DNA from: Ceriagrion tenellum
Taxonomy: Eukaryota; Arthropoda; Insecta; Odonata; Coenagrionidae
Direction: 5' to 3'
Length of the DNA stretch: 64,000 nucleotides
Assembly (NCBI GenBank): GCA_963169105.1
Contig: OY720641.1
Span: forward strand, 7,331,258 to 7,395,257
The notes under the pieces are model-generated. The model was not told the DNA's origin, searched no databases, and saw only the letters and a program-made list of their open reading frames with translations. The translations under genes and the position numbers were made by a program. This document shows positions 36,241 to 47,899 of the stretch, piece after piece. The first letter of the stretch is position 1; each line of letters opens with the position of its first letter.

Positions 36241-37695
36241 CGGGTATGTCTATAAAGTTGCCTTGCTTGTATGGGAATGGTGAATGATGTGAAGTATTCA
36301 GTCTGGGAAATAGTATATTTAGCATGAGCATTGGAGCCTAAAAGATTTCATTTTCAAGAAAAAACATATTTTCGATACTAAAAAAATCCTCGTCACCGTA
36401 GACAGAATGGATGCCAACAGACACACCTCTAATATTATGCATATAAACTTAAAACAAAAACATTAACATGATATGTGTCATGGTCAGCGCAAAAGGCGTT
36501 AAAATAGGACTTTTTACGAAAAAGCAAAATTTTACATTTTTTTAGAAGTATCAATGCAAATTGGATTAAGACTGGGGCCAAAAAGTACTCTAAATACGTT
36601 AATGAGGAAGGAAAACCTAAAACTATTCGATGAAAAATAAATATACAGTCTTCCCATACGGACAAAGAATTTAAATGCCTAATGAAAAAAAGCTCTATGC
36701 TTTCCCGTATCATTTGTGAGTTTCGCATGCTCTCAAAAGATTTCAAATGATTTTTAGGCTCACCATAATCTCCTTTCTGCCATATTTTGATCCATATATA
36801 AGCTCCTGTTGTAATGTATTCACAATTAGCACTTGTCCCAGTTTTTATGTGTCATATTTGGTACTCGTATTTTTCATAGGCAAAGTTGTAAAACCTGGAA
36901 ATAACCTTAATCGAGCAGCAGACAACAATAGTTTTAATACGATAACATAAAAAAACTTGAGTATTATTGATCACGTGCAGTATGGCTCTGACGCGGGTTA
37001 AACAATATAAGTCACGCTTGGGGACTGGGGAGAAGTTTGGAGAACGACGTTCTAACAATAGAAGTAGGAGAGGTTTTGACCAAAGGAAGTGGAAGCAGAG
37101 ACGTGTTGGAGGACAGTTAATGAAATGTTTGACGGGGACACACGCTGAGTTAAGCTGCTCCGTGGTATACTCGAAAGTCTTTTTTGATTAGTGAATAATA
37201 CTGCCTCGCAGTCATCATATGGTGCACTGTAGAAACGTGACATCCGTGAGTCGGCCGTAACAACATGGACCACACAGCCAGGAAAGATTTTTTTTTTTTT
37301 TTACCTTTTATTTTTAATCATTGATTTCCATTTTTCAAATATTGTATTCCCCATTTAATCATTTCAAATTTGATCTGGTTAAGAATTTAGAGCAAGGAAT
37401 TTGGGGGACGCCCAACCAAATTGGTAAAATCTAATTGTTTTCACTGCCAATCAAACTGGCATAGGTGTCATAATTTTGTCATGTGTCTGGAGTTCATAAC
37501 TGGATATTTCATAACTGATGTCAATATACATATTTACAATAGTTGAAGTGACTTATATTTAAGATTTATCAATTGGACACCAAATTAATAATTCTAAAGC
37601 ATTCATATGCAGTGAAGTGAAATAAAAAATTATTTTTTTAATGTGATAAGGAATCAGAGTAATAATTAAAAATAAGAACGTCACATCTTTTTTGT
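36241..37695. other. Anonymous AT-rich sequence
   Basis: Nothing recognised apart from a poly-T run near 37288-37302. Confidence 0.5.
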
Positions 37696-37895
37696 TAGCC
37701 TGATGATTCTGTTGGCCCGCATATCCCTGTAATTCCGATAGGCCGCTAAGCCTGTCATCAGGTTTTCCAGGGACCGGACCAACAGAACTTGACATACATC
37801 CATGCCCTGGGTGGTGAAAATCCCACCTAGGTGGGACTCGAACCCGCGGCCATCAGTTTAGCTGGAGAGGACTTTACCCCGTCGCCACCGGGGCC
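37696..37895 (-). mobile_element. tRNA-derived SINE, family 2 head with a different tail
   Basis: On the minus strand the element begins GCCCCGGTGGCGACGGGGTA (A-box-like) and has the B box GGTTCGAGTCC (plus 37834-37844). Then CCACCTAGGTGGGAT and ACCCAGGGCATGGATGTATG follow, aligning with the body of the SINE at 36045. The 3' third differs: it holds an inverted pair, TTCTGTTGGCCC (from 37707) and GGACCAACAGAA (37776-37787), around GACAGGCTTAGCGGCC. This shared head and body with unrelated 3' ends suggests a modular SINE. Confidence 0.8.
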
Positions 37896-38179
37896 TAACC
37901 TAATTTACCAACGTAGCATAAAATTAATAGAGAAATAGTGGATCCTAATCCCTCAACGGACTCCGCGGAGAGGAAAAAGGGTAAGAACGTGATTTAAATG
38001 AGATTACACTGTATTATGATTTCATATGAAATATGCCACTCTTCGCTAGTACATTAGATCAACCTGTGACCCGCCATTAGGATTTGGTTGAATTTTTAGC
38101 CCCACTCCATGAACTATGGCGTGACGTTGGTGGTTTTCGGCGACACTTTGTGAAATTTGCTAAACATTTGGAATCAATA

Positions 38180-38329
38180 GGGTGTACTTTGTTTTTCCAC
38201 AATGTTTGTTTTTTAAAATTAAAATTCATTGTAGAAAAAACTTTGTTTTTCTGTTCAAAAATTTTGTTTTTTTTCTTCAAAAACTTGTTTTTTTCGTTAA
38301 AATTGACTGTGGAAAAACAAAGTTTACCC
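38180..38329. mobile_element. 150-bp MITE with TA duplication
   Basis: TA flanks the unit (38178-38179 and 38330-38331). The ends are GGGTGTACTTTGTTTTTCCA on the left and GGGTAAACTTTGTTTTTCCA as the reverse complement of the right, differing at two positions. The body is T-rich with repeats of TTTGTTTTT. TA duplication and terminal repeats point to a Tc1/mariner-type MITE. It is non-coding. Confidence 0.82.
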
Positions 38330-38331
38330 TA

Positions 38332-39639
38332 GGACGTGGAGTTTCAGTCGATCGGTTTTGACAAATAAAAATAATATCGCGGTAATTGGCAATAACTGGG
38401 TATTGAGGGCACAATACCGACAATTTAAAAATATTGACCTTCAACAATAGATTGCAATGCACTCTATGTAACAAGCGTTTACGTCAAATCGTTAACTACT
38501 GCCGTGGACATGGCCCACATGTGGCGAAAACTTAGCATTATTGCATTTGAATTATTTTGGAATTAATTTCATAAAACAGTCCAACAATTCTTTTTTTAAC
38601 ACCTAAAACAGCTAATTGCATGGGAACCGAATTGAATATTCAAATCAAAATCAGCAAAACTGAAGATGGTAAATATTGAATTTATGGAAAAGCTTCATCT
38701 CTGAGGTCACATGAGCGCATAATGTAAACATGTAAGCCTCATAATTTCTAAAATATTAAAATCGCACTTTAGGGCTTTTAAAATTAAAAGACAAAATATT
38801 TGAAAAGTAAATTCAAAGGTGCTGTCGAAGTAAGAACTCTGAAGAAGGATTTGAAAATACCATTAGCGTACCTGTGCGTAAATTACGGATAAAGTAAATG
38901 ATAACCTGATCCAACGCCTAAAACGAGGAGTATTTTCATATGCTATGTGACGAACGATTTTGGCTTGTGTTATATTCTCCGTATGATCGTAGTGTAAGTT
39001 AAAAAAAGCTTCATTTGCCGCTGTTGGCAGTTTAGCACCCCAAGGTAATGCCACTTTTAGAATGAAGCTGAGCAAAAAAATTGCTAAGATATGTTTCTTG
39101 AATTTTAGGACAGTCGTGCAGGATAAGGTAAAAGGCGTATTTCCACGATGCCATGGGTCCCTCATTTCTAGCAATGAGCAGCTGAGTGACGATCTCATCA
39201 TCGTAAGTCACCCTGTTCTCGCTGACTGTAGCCCTCCAATTATCACCGTTCACCACTAATTACTATACGCTGGTTCGGTTTTATGTCCCATTTTATCTGT
39301 AAAAGTATCTAGTATCTCTCGATGTTCAGGACAGTATCCTGAAGGCGTAAACAAAGCAATCATTGATTTACCGTTGTTTTATCTCCCCATGATCAGAAAA
39401 GGAGAGAAAAGGGTGAATTGATGAAGAGAGCTTGTACCAATTGATAAAATTGTAGTCAAGAATGAAAAAATGGATAACTTGGAGAAAAGAGTTTAAATAA
39501 ACCAAAAATATAGTTTATATGACACATCTTGATGTCAAAGGCTTTTACAAATCACATGAGACGTATAATCTGGAGCAAGGAGCCTTATAAAAACGAACGA
39601 ACAGAACGCCACCATTCTCAACTGGACAATAAGATGCAG
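38332..39639. other. Anonymous AT-rich sequence
   Basis: A 112-codon minus frame at 38863-39201 and overlapping frames have no domain I recognise. No repeat is identified. Confidence 0.45.
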
Positions 39640-40060
39640 CCAAAAATAGAAACGTGAGAGAGGAAGCTTTGAACAACGAAATTTGAACAATCGTGTGGAA
39701 TATTGGCGTCGGAATATTGGAATTTCACGACGTCGAGACAAGAAAGATTAGAAACCTGGGGAATATGCTGTTGGAAAAGAATAACGAAAATAAATGTAGA
39801 ATATAATTGTAGAAGCCCTATGAACATCTCAGGATAAAAGATATTGAATGAAAACCTCACTAAGAAGATGAGTGAAACTTATTAGTTACTTTCAAAGACT
39901 TAACAAGCTGCTTAAAACTTAAATGAACACTGAAGAGTAAAAATTACCGAGGACGAAGACAGGCGGATTTGACAAAGCAGATTACGATGGATTAAGGAAA
40001 CTTGGAGCAATTCTTATGGAAAACTTGCGGAAATAAGTAATTACGCTGAAATTAACATGG
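39640..40060 (+). mobile_element. Probable RTE-like LINE C-terminal remnant
   Basis: On the plus strand, WNFTTSRQERLETWGICCWK followed by RITKIN resembles the ETWT/RLEAFEMWCWRRM.KI block. About 200 bases on, YRGRRQADLTKQITMD resembles the RGR.RTDF.KQI.MD block at the LINE C-terminus. The intervening part is frameshifted. Order and spacing fit the family, but identity is low. Confidence 0.48.
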
Positions 40061-40150
40061 ATTGGTGAGCGACGGAATGATTACAGTTAATAGCGAGGCT
40101 AAACAACGCTTGAGTAATGTAACCCGATAGACGAAACATTTGGTTTCAGA

Positions 40151-40176
40151 ATGCTAAACTGAAATGCTAAACTGAA
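40151..40176. repeat. 13-bp duplicate
   Basis: ATGCTAAACTGAA occurs twice in tandem, followed by a partial ACTGAAAACTGAAAA. Confidence 0.7.
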
Positions 40177-41663
40177 AACTGAAAAGAAAAACATTAAAGT
40201 GTAAAAATACTAGCTCTAACTGCTTTATTGTTAACTCATAAAGTGAGCTTGTCATTCATCCGAAAAATCAACAACCAACTCATCGCCTACTTTCTCTATA
40301 GCAAAGAATCTTAGGACAGAGTGAGGGAAACAAATACACGACCGTATCAGTAGTCGAAGACAATGACTCCCCAATGCTGTGAAATCTGAAGGGCTAGGAA
40401 GGGCTAGAAGAGGAAGTTGAAGAGAAGACATTGACTCATAACATGTATAAATTATGTCAAGAAAAAATAAAGCGAATTTTGGTACTTACAAGCAATGGAG
40501 ATAAATTATTTTCAATTATTGATTCTAAGATTTCGTATTTGAAGTCGTATTATATACGATACCCCATTGTATTTGGATGTGTCGAGAAAAAATATATAGT
40601 ATTGACAAAGTGCGGCATTCTAAGAGATACAACATTGTAAAAAAGCATCACTACCAAGCTAGAAGACCTTCATTATTTTTCTTGTTATCTTGTACTCCAC
40701 CAGTCAAGGTACTCTATGATATTTTCTTCGATACAACATAAGAAACGATATATATCAACCCACTAACCGGTAGTGATTATAACCCGTTATGACAGCAAAA
40801 TTATCAGCATACTTAATGAGAATAATAACATTTTGGAATAAATCTGGATAGTATTTACCGCCTAGGGCAAAATTTGAACACAGTAATTAACGTCGGGGAT
40901 TATTTCCGCATGGACTGCTAGAGGGTGAATTTTGAGCAGTTATTTGAGTAAAGGCGTGTGATAAACCGTCACATCTGCTTACATCTTCTCATTACAGGAA
41001 TAAAACAGCTGTAGTTTTCATCTGATTAAAGCTTTGGTTATAACTCATTTTGATGAATCCACTAAACTTTATCATTACTTCAGAAATGACAATGATGTAC
41101 TGACATCGGAACTAATTGAAGTTACAACTTTTACACGAGGAAGAGAGCAACTGTTAGTTATTAGGTAACAATTCCACAATATCACGCCTGGATCTGTTTT
41201 TACATTAGTATGTTTTCGTTACAGAATAAATATGTAATTAATCACATTTTGTTGATGTTTAGTTTCCATGCTACGTGATGTTATCCGAGCTTAGACGATA
41301 ATGCTTTAACACCAGAACAAGTCAGTTGCATTAAAAAAATGAGGGAAATTGAAAAGTGATATAATCATTAACTATGCGATGATTCCACAAAGTATATTCA
41401 CCTACCATATATAAATACTATTGAGACGAATTTTTTCCAACTAGAGTTGTGAGACTGCATCCATTTTTCTTTACTCGCTTTGGCGGGTTCACAGACAAAT
41501 TTTGTAATCGATTTTAAACTAACTTCCTGATGGTATAGAAACTTGAAATTGTGAACATAGCTCAGAACCGGATGACATTGCAATAATATTGGGTCAGATT
41601 AAATTTGGGTGTGCATAGTTTAAATATGAACTATTTAAATAATAAAAAACATCTTTAAAAGGG
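40177..41663. other. Anonymous AT-rich sequence
   Basis: Nothing recognised. A 69-codon plus frame at 40431-40640 has no known domain. Confidence 0.5.
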
Positions 41664-42090
41664 ACTAAAAAGTATATAATTATTTCTCCTTTAAAAATTA
41701 ATATTCATAATCCCATATACTAATTGTCCTTAAACGTGGTGTTGCTGAATTTATACAGAAATTAAAATGCTTGTAAAATTCAGAACAAAAACCGTGGGGA
41801 GTATGTAATATATATAGATAATTGTTGCATCGATGCAACAGTAAGTATTATAGTTAGTAACTATGGTAGCAAAAACTCAAGTGATATTTCAAATCAAATG
41901 CATTGCAATATAATTGTTGGTGTATATTTATACATAAATTATCAATTGCATGCACCCCACGTTTTTTGTTTAAAATTTTACTATCATTTATATTCCTTTA
42001 AAAATTCAACAACACCAAGTTTAAGGGCAATTAGAATATGAGGTTATGAATATTAACTTTTAAAGGAAAAATTATTTTATACTTTTTATT
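41664..42090. mobile_element. Fold-back (long inverted repeat) element
   Basis: The left arm (about 41664-41812) and the reverse complement of the right arm (about 41941-42090) align over about 150 bp at roughly 80% by eye. Shared words include TAATATTCATAA, CTAATTG.CCTTAAAC, GGTGTTG and CGTGGGG. The roughly 130-base centre contains the perfect palindrome TGTTGCATCGATGCAACA. No coding capacity is seen. Long arms with a small loop suit a fold-back or hairpin-type non-autonomous DNA element. The exact ends and target duplication could not be fixed. Confidence 0.8.
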
Positions 42091-42419
42091 ACAATATGGG
42101 AACTTTCGTCTGTACTAAAAAATATAAAAATCGATTATTGAAAGCCAAATCAAATATGGGGATGTTTTTTTCATCTTCAATTGAAAGAGATTTTCCATGA
42201 CAAATATGATCTGACACTATGTTTCCCATAAGATGGTACTACTCTATAACTTGATTATACGAATTTGTTTTGATCACCATAAATTTTATTCTTAAAATTA
42301 TTACCAATATTGCATTTAATTACTCAATAAAAGGGCTGGTAAACTCTGCTGTAGGCTAAAACGCTTTTGAGTTTTAATATTTCTAGGATATCGACCATTT
42401 ATGTACCAGCCTAGACGTC

Positions 42420-43320
42420 AGGCGACAAGAGGGATGGATATATGAGTCGGTGGGGAAGGGAGAGAAAGTGGGCGGTGGCTGAAAATGGATGAGTTCCGAC
42501 GCACGACTAGCTCTGGCTCGGGTTCAATATCACCCCGCCCGCGCTCCCAGGCCGGACTGACGCATGCAGACGCGCAAGAACACATGCATATACAACACGT
42601 GCGGAGTTCCGAACGGAAGGGGCAGACGGAAGCGAGCGGGCGGGTCTAACGGAGAAGGATCGGGGAGATGGTTGTCATGACTGCGTACCGAGGGGATAAG
42701 GGTGGGTCAGAGTTCGCTTCCTACCCAGCGTCCTCCTCCACGCTGGACATTCCGTAGGAGAGAACCTGATGACCTCCAGCCTCGAATCCGAGCTTAAACC
42801 CTCCGTAACAGGAAGACGATCATCCTCCTCTGGACTGGTGACCGTCTCAAATCCGGACAGACCTCAAGAATTCCCTCGAGCGCGTCACGTTGGGTGAGGG
42901 AGAGTTGACCGTCTATGCAAGAGCACGGGGTGGGTTGCTTTTGAGGGAGGGTTGTGATGGGGAGAAGGGCAGGAGGGAATTGCAAGCGTTTGGAAGGACG
43001 ACCAAAGTGCATCTCCGAGTGATAGAGTTGGCCCAATCCGAGTGTAGGCGCAATCCACCGGGATGCGACCGTGCATCCGCTTATTAAAGTGAGATTTCCC
43101 TCTCGGAGTCAAGTCCTCGCCGCAGGATGAAAGAGTCCTTCAAGATGCTGCACTTCCGAAAGGAAAAAAAAGCTAAGAGGAGGAGAGAAAAATAACGAGA
43201 AGAAAAGACAAGGAAACCAAAAAAAAAGCAATCGCACCGCCCGAATAATCCTCTGCCAACGAACGCATTCTGACGAGTTTTTCCCCTCTGAAAACATTCC
43301 CGGAGGATTCAAAAAATCTT
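42420..43320. other. GC- and CpG-rich island
   Basis: From about 42420 to 43140 the sequence is markedly richer in G, C and CpG than its surroundings (for example GAGCGGGCGGGTC near 42635). Overlapping frames occur on both strands with no recognised domain. It could be a promoter or untranslated exon, or simply an isochore-like patch. No TATA, Inr or splice signal could be asserted. Confidence 0.4.
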
Positions 43321-43684
43321 TTCCAGTAGTAAGCCTCGATACATTTCTTTCACATCTGTAAACTCTTTAAACTTTTTAAATGGGTGTATGCCATTACAAA
43401 GAGTACGAAATATTTAAGGTTTTATTGATATTTAATTATAGAAGGAATTTTATCATAAACGAGATAATTTCACTTTAGGTTAATTTTTCAAAAAAGTGAC
43501 GAGGGCATTTTGATTTTTATATACTACGTGAAGAATTTGTCGATATTTATATTAAGTTTAATCAAGTGGTATATGAGATTTTCTATTGGACAGTTTTCTC
43601 TCGATAGAACCTGATGCTTTGTTTGAAAGTTAACCATTACATAATTTGAATTTAAAACAAATATAGGTTTACTTTCGATAAAAT

Positions 43685-43742
43685 ATCGATAGTTAGTATC
43701 GATAGTTAGTATGTAAAATATGATAGTTAGTATGAAGTTAGT
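43685..43742. repeat. Short tandem repeat
   Basis: ATCGATAGTTAGT occurs twice in perfect tandem (43685-43710), then decays to ATGATAGTTAGT and ATGAAGTTAGT. Confidence 0.85.
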
Positions 43743-46700
43743 AGGAATGTACGTAGTATTGCTGAGAAATTTAGGAAGCTCAAAACCTTCAAAATATACT
43801 GAAGTGGAAAATTGACTTATGTCAGAGTCACTAGGACAGTCAAGAGTTGCAGGCGTAGATCCCAGAGAACCTTCATGGTTTAGTTGCCCTCACTAATAGC
43901 CACCATTCCTCATCATTAAACTAGTAATGTATATATTGTAGGCATACTTGACACTTGCATGCTATTATATATCTCTTGAATGGAAGTAAATCCTCGTAAT
44001 ACAAGAGTATTAGAATTCCTAGTGAGTTGTAGCAGAAAAAACTGAAATATTCTCCATAAAACAGGAATCACTAGAAATGGTCAATTGAAATTCCATATGC
44101 ATCCAATTGTAATGCGCAGAATAGTTTATGAAACAATGTTAATGAGTAACAGGCTGTTACTGTGATAATAGAGGTAAATGTAGAAGGAAACGACTAAACT
44201 GGAATGGAGTGAACATTACTGGTAATATAGGGCTGATAGGAATATTAAGCATGGAAGTAGAGTTTATTTTAATTAGAAATAGGGAATACTGGAAAATTCA
44301 GCGTGAGGTAAATTAAAAATTAGTCAATATTTTGCAAATCTAAAGTTTGCTAGACGGAGCCGTAGGCTTGAATGCATAGAACTCCCCATAACTAAGGCTA
44401 AATAGGAAACGTGTATTATTTTAGACAAATTGTTTACAAGATTCGGAGTTTTCAAATTTTCAAGCATTTCATTTTGCGCTGAACTTTATCATTAGAGAAA
44501 GAAAAGTAAGAGATACGAAGTCAACGCATGAGAGCCCTCCGTCTGATTATATCAGAACTTTCATCTATACTTGAGCGTGAACATTTTGATGCCTTAGCGA
44601 TATGAGGAGGAAAATGAGAAAACTTTGAGATATATACTACCGGGAAGAGAATAGTAAAAGTTCCTTCTTCTGACATGAAGTTGAATGTGTTTACCAGAAA
44701 TAACGTAAACTCGACCAGGCTCTCATGCAAGCGAAAGAACAGCTGTAATGGAGTGATAAATTTCTCATTATTAATTGGGCAGTGAAAGGCAAAAGATGTT
44801 ATCGATCCACTTCAACCCTCCAGAGATTTTACTGCTTGAAGTCTGGATTGAATTAATGAGATGACGGTCTCCATTCACTGGTACCGTGCTAACTTTCATG
44901 AGTTTTAAGATAAGACAGAACAAGGGAAAATTAAGTGATGAATATATTACAATTAAGATGAAGAAAGAATTTAGAACGCCAAGTACAATAATAAATTAAT
45001 AAAAATCAAATTAATAATACATTTTTCCCGATAAAAAAACCCTTATAAGCATTAAAGCTGATAGGTGTACTGGCTTACCCATATTATTTTGAATTCCAGT
45101 TAATAGTAGGAAGCCCTGTTTATATTTTTCCAAGACTATCTAAAATTCATTCATGTCTTTGTTCTTTCTGAGATCAAAAAGTACAAAGACATGTGATACT
45201 TCTCTCGCCCTTTACAAAGACAAAGTTTACGGTAAATAAAAATGCACTTTATTCTTATTAATATTAAATTAAAAATGCGTTGAAGGGTTAGCTTCAACAG
45301 ACGTTTTTATGAAAAATTATTCCTCGTTCATTAAAAAATCCGAAGTGCTTTAACAATTCGTGTTGAGGATGAAAATTTGCATAACATATTCACTAAATAT
45401 ATAGGTCTCTGAAAAGCAAGATAATTTCATGTCAAGGGTTCCTGTCATCTTTTTATCAGTCGAGTATTTTCCAAAATAGGACTTCATAAAGACGCATAAG
45501 AGTCAACAAAAACGTCCAATGAAAATATTAATAGTCAATGAAAGCTTCTCATCTATTTTAATTTAATTTTCATTTAATATTTTAAAAACCGTTTGTTAAA
45601 CAAAGCTTCTTATCAATTAATATGCCATCAATCTGCAGTATTCATTATAAAAAGCTAGCTATTTAGAACCAATTATTTAAAGCGTCGCTATTACCCGAGG
45701 TCAGAATCCAGCCATCAAAGCATAATTAGATAATTACTTCCCCCCCATATCGATTCACAACAGCGTCGAGTAATACAGAAAACTGTTTACGTGAAAATTC
45801 CCGGAGGTCTTTCAACAGCACGATAAAATAAAGTTCTTTTGACTACCGAGTGTTTCTATCGATGTAGGCCTTTCCAAAGGACTATCAATACTTAAATAAA
45901 TATACACTCGTAAAAAAATATTGGGGATATAAAATAAATTCGCACTTTTTTCCCTTTCAACTCTGCTTCCAACATCCGTGGGAACCCGCGTAACAAGCCA
46001 TGGGGCATGCATAAAATAAAAAAGACAAGCCTCGCTAGATTTATTGCCCAACCGATCGGCTTTATCTCCCGACTTTTGAATTTTCGAACTCCAAGGGAAC
46101 TGCTGTTGGCGGCGGGCTGGTGTGCGGGGGTTGTTCCAGGCATAATGCGGGCGCGGTTTTATATGCCGCTCTCTCGAAAAAGCAGATTTCATCGGAGCGG
46201 TGAACTCACGAGCTCCCAGAAGTCGGTGGCAAGTGGTCTCTTGGATTCGCAGATCCAGGTCGTTCCGCACGCTTCCATGCAAAGGACACGAAAGGGAAAG
46301 AGCAGCGGAAGAAGAAGGAAGTTGAGAGGAAGATCATTGGTTCATCATTGGTAGGCAGAAAACCACAAAATGAAGTTGTTCCAGCACCACAATCTATTTT
46401 TGCGTGAGAATATCATGCTATTACTTCTCAACCCCATGTTTTCACACTTTATGAGAGACCTCCGTAAAAACATGTAATATTATCTTGACCTTCGTAAGTT
46501 ACCCTTTCTCCTCGTCGCTATTTCCATTACTTTTTAAAAATACTCTTTTTAAAAAAAAAGTTTTATGGTACTACCATTAAGTTAAACTTTTCTGTTTCTT
46601 AAAGATCATTTGGTGTATTTTCTCCCCTATCTTCAGAAGAAAAAGAGTTAATCTCACCGTTGCATTGATTTTCATCATTCTTTTACAATACCATATTTCA

Positions 46701-47460
46701 TTTTACCCTATTTTTTACGTATTGCGCTCTCATATTGAAACTGAATTGCCATATAATTTCATTTGTTCCTTTAAATGCTAGTATATTAAAAATTATGAAC
46801 ACTCTTTTACTATAAGTTAGCACTTAGAGACCTTTTATCTATTAGTTATCACCGGTTACTCTGAGAAAAGTTCTTGCATTTGTTCCAGTTGTCTATTTAC
46901 CTCAGGTGAGGGAGATATTTTTTCTGCTTCACTCCATACTCCGTACTTCTGTCATCTTTATCACCATCGGTCATTTCAGGAAATGCTCCTTGGCTACAGA
47001 CCTGCATTCTATCATATCCCCTCTTTCATTATGTACCTTCAACTTTTGTTTCCTATCTAATTTCACCTGACCCACGTATTCACTCAAGGTCTTCCTTGTG
47101 CGAGTTTCCTTCCATTTATTCTGAATATTTAGCATCATTCGTATATATCCTCAACCTGCATTCATTCAGAGTTTCCCTATTAGTAGTAATATGTAGTTCT
47201 AGTCAGATATTCCAACATCTCAGTCAGAATTTCAATGTCATCAGTAAAGGTTTCACGCGTTTTCGCTTTACTTGCACATTCACCTCTGTTTTCAACTCTT
47301 CCTCTATTTCGGAGCATCTGTGAACAAAATTAAAAATAAACACGAAAGTCAAAGAGTGAGGAAAGAAGAAGAGTTTAGCTTCGCGGGATGTGCAAGAGAC
47401 AGAACTAACACAGTTTCACGTGAACTCATTTACACGACCAAGTCCTCTTCTGGAGGTGCT
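43743..47460. other. Anonymous; GC-elevated patch at 46020-46340
   Basis: Most is AT-rich and featureless. The patch at 46007-46354 yields a 115-codon plus frame and a 156-codon overlapping minus frame (46282-45812), neither with a recognised domain. The overlap on opposite strands argues against either being real. A faint retroelement-like antisense block at 46900-47330 is discussed among rejected items. Confidence 0.45.
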
Positions 47461-47498
47461 TTCGTGCCCCGCTGCCTCAGTTTTCCTTCCGCATCCAA

Positions 47499-47530
47499 CC
47501 CCCTCCCCCCCCTCCCCCCACCCACCCAAC
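47499..47530. repeat. C-rich tract (G-quadruplex/i-motif potential)
   Basis: Runs of C on the plus strand (AACCCCCTCCCC, then CCCTCCCCCCACCCACCC) give at least four G-triplets on the minus strand. The overlapping frames (Pro-rich plus, Gly-rich minus at 47416-47896) follow from this composition. Confidence 0.7.
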
Positions 47531-47899
47531 CTCTGCATAACAACTCGCGCCCCCTTCACCATGCCACCGCCTGTTGATGTGTGAGCCACAGCTCTCCGCC
47601 ATACTCTTTCCCTTATGAGCAACAGATGCAAACAGAGATCCATACCGCACAGGGATCTTCATATTTTTTCCCCAGCTCCCTCCAGACTCGAGAGAGGAAA
47701 AAGGGGCAATAGAAAGAGAAGAGGAGGCTACAGGAGAGGCACCCTCTGCGCCATTTTCCCAAAGGATCCAGCGCTGAGAACCGTAGGGAGACCCAGATAG
47801 AGGAATACTGGGGAGGAACGATTGGAATGGGGTAAGGATTTGGACCGCGAAAGGACCGTCGAATGGGACCCAAATAAAGACTCCATGACGCATCAAGTG

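Noticed and set aside
21457..45870. Shared 14-base word TATCGATGTAGGCC at 21457-21470 and 45857-45870
   Set aside because: A few chance 14-base matches are expected within 64 kb, and the flanks do not align further.
45812..46282. 156-codon minus frame overlapping a 115-codon plus frame
   Set aside because: Both exist only because the patch is GC-richer and stop-poor. Neither shows a domain.
46900..47330. Possible reverse-transcriptase remnant on the minus strand (TFTDDIEILTEMLEYL resembles an FADD block)
   Set aside because: Only one short block fits, and neighbouring LINE motifs could not be found in any frame.
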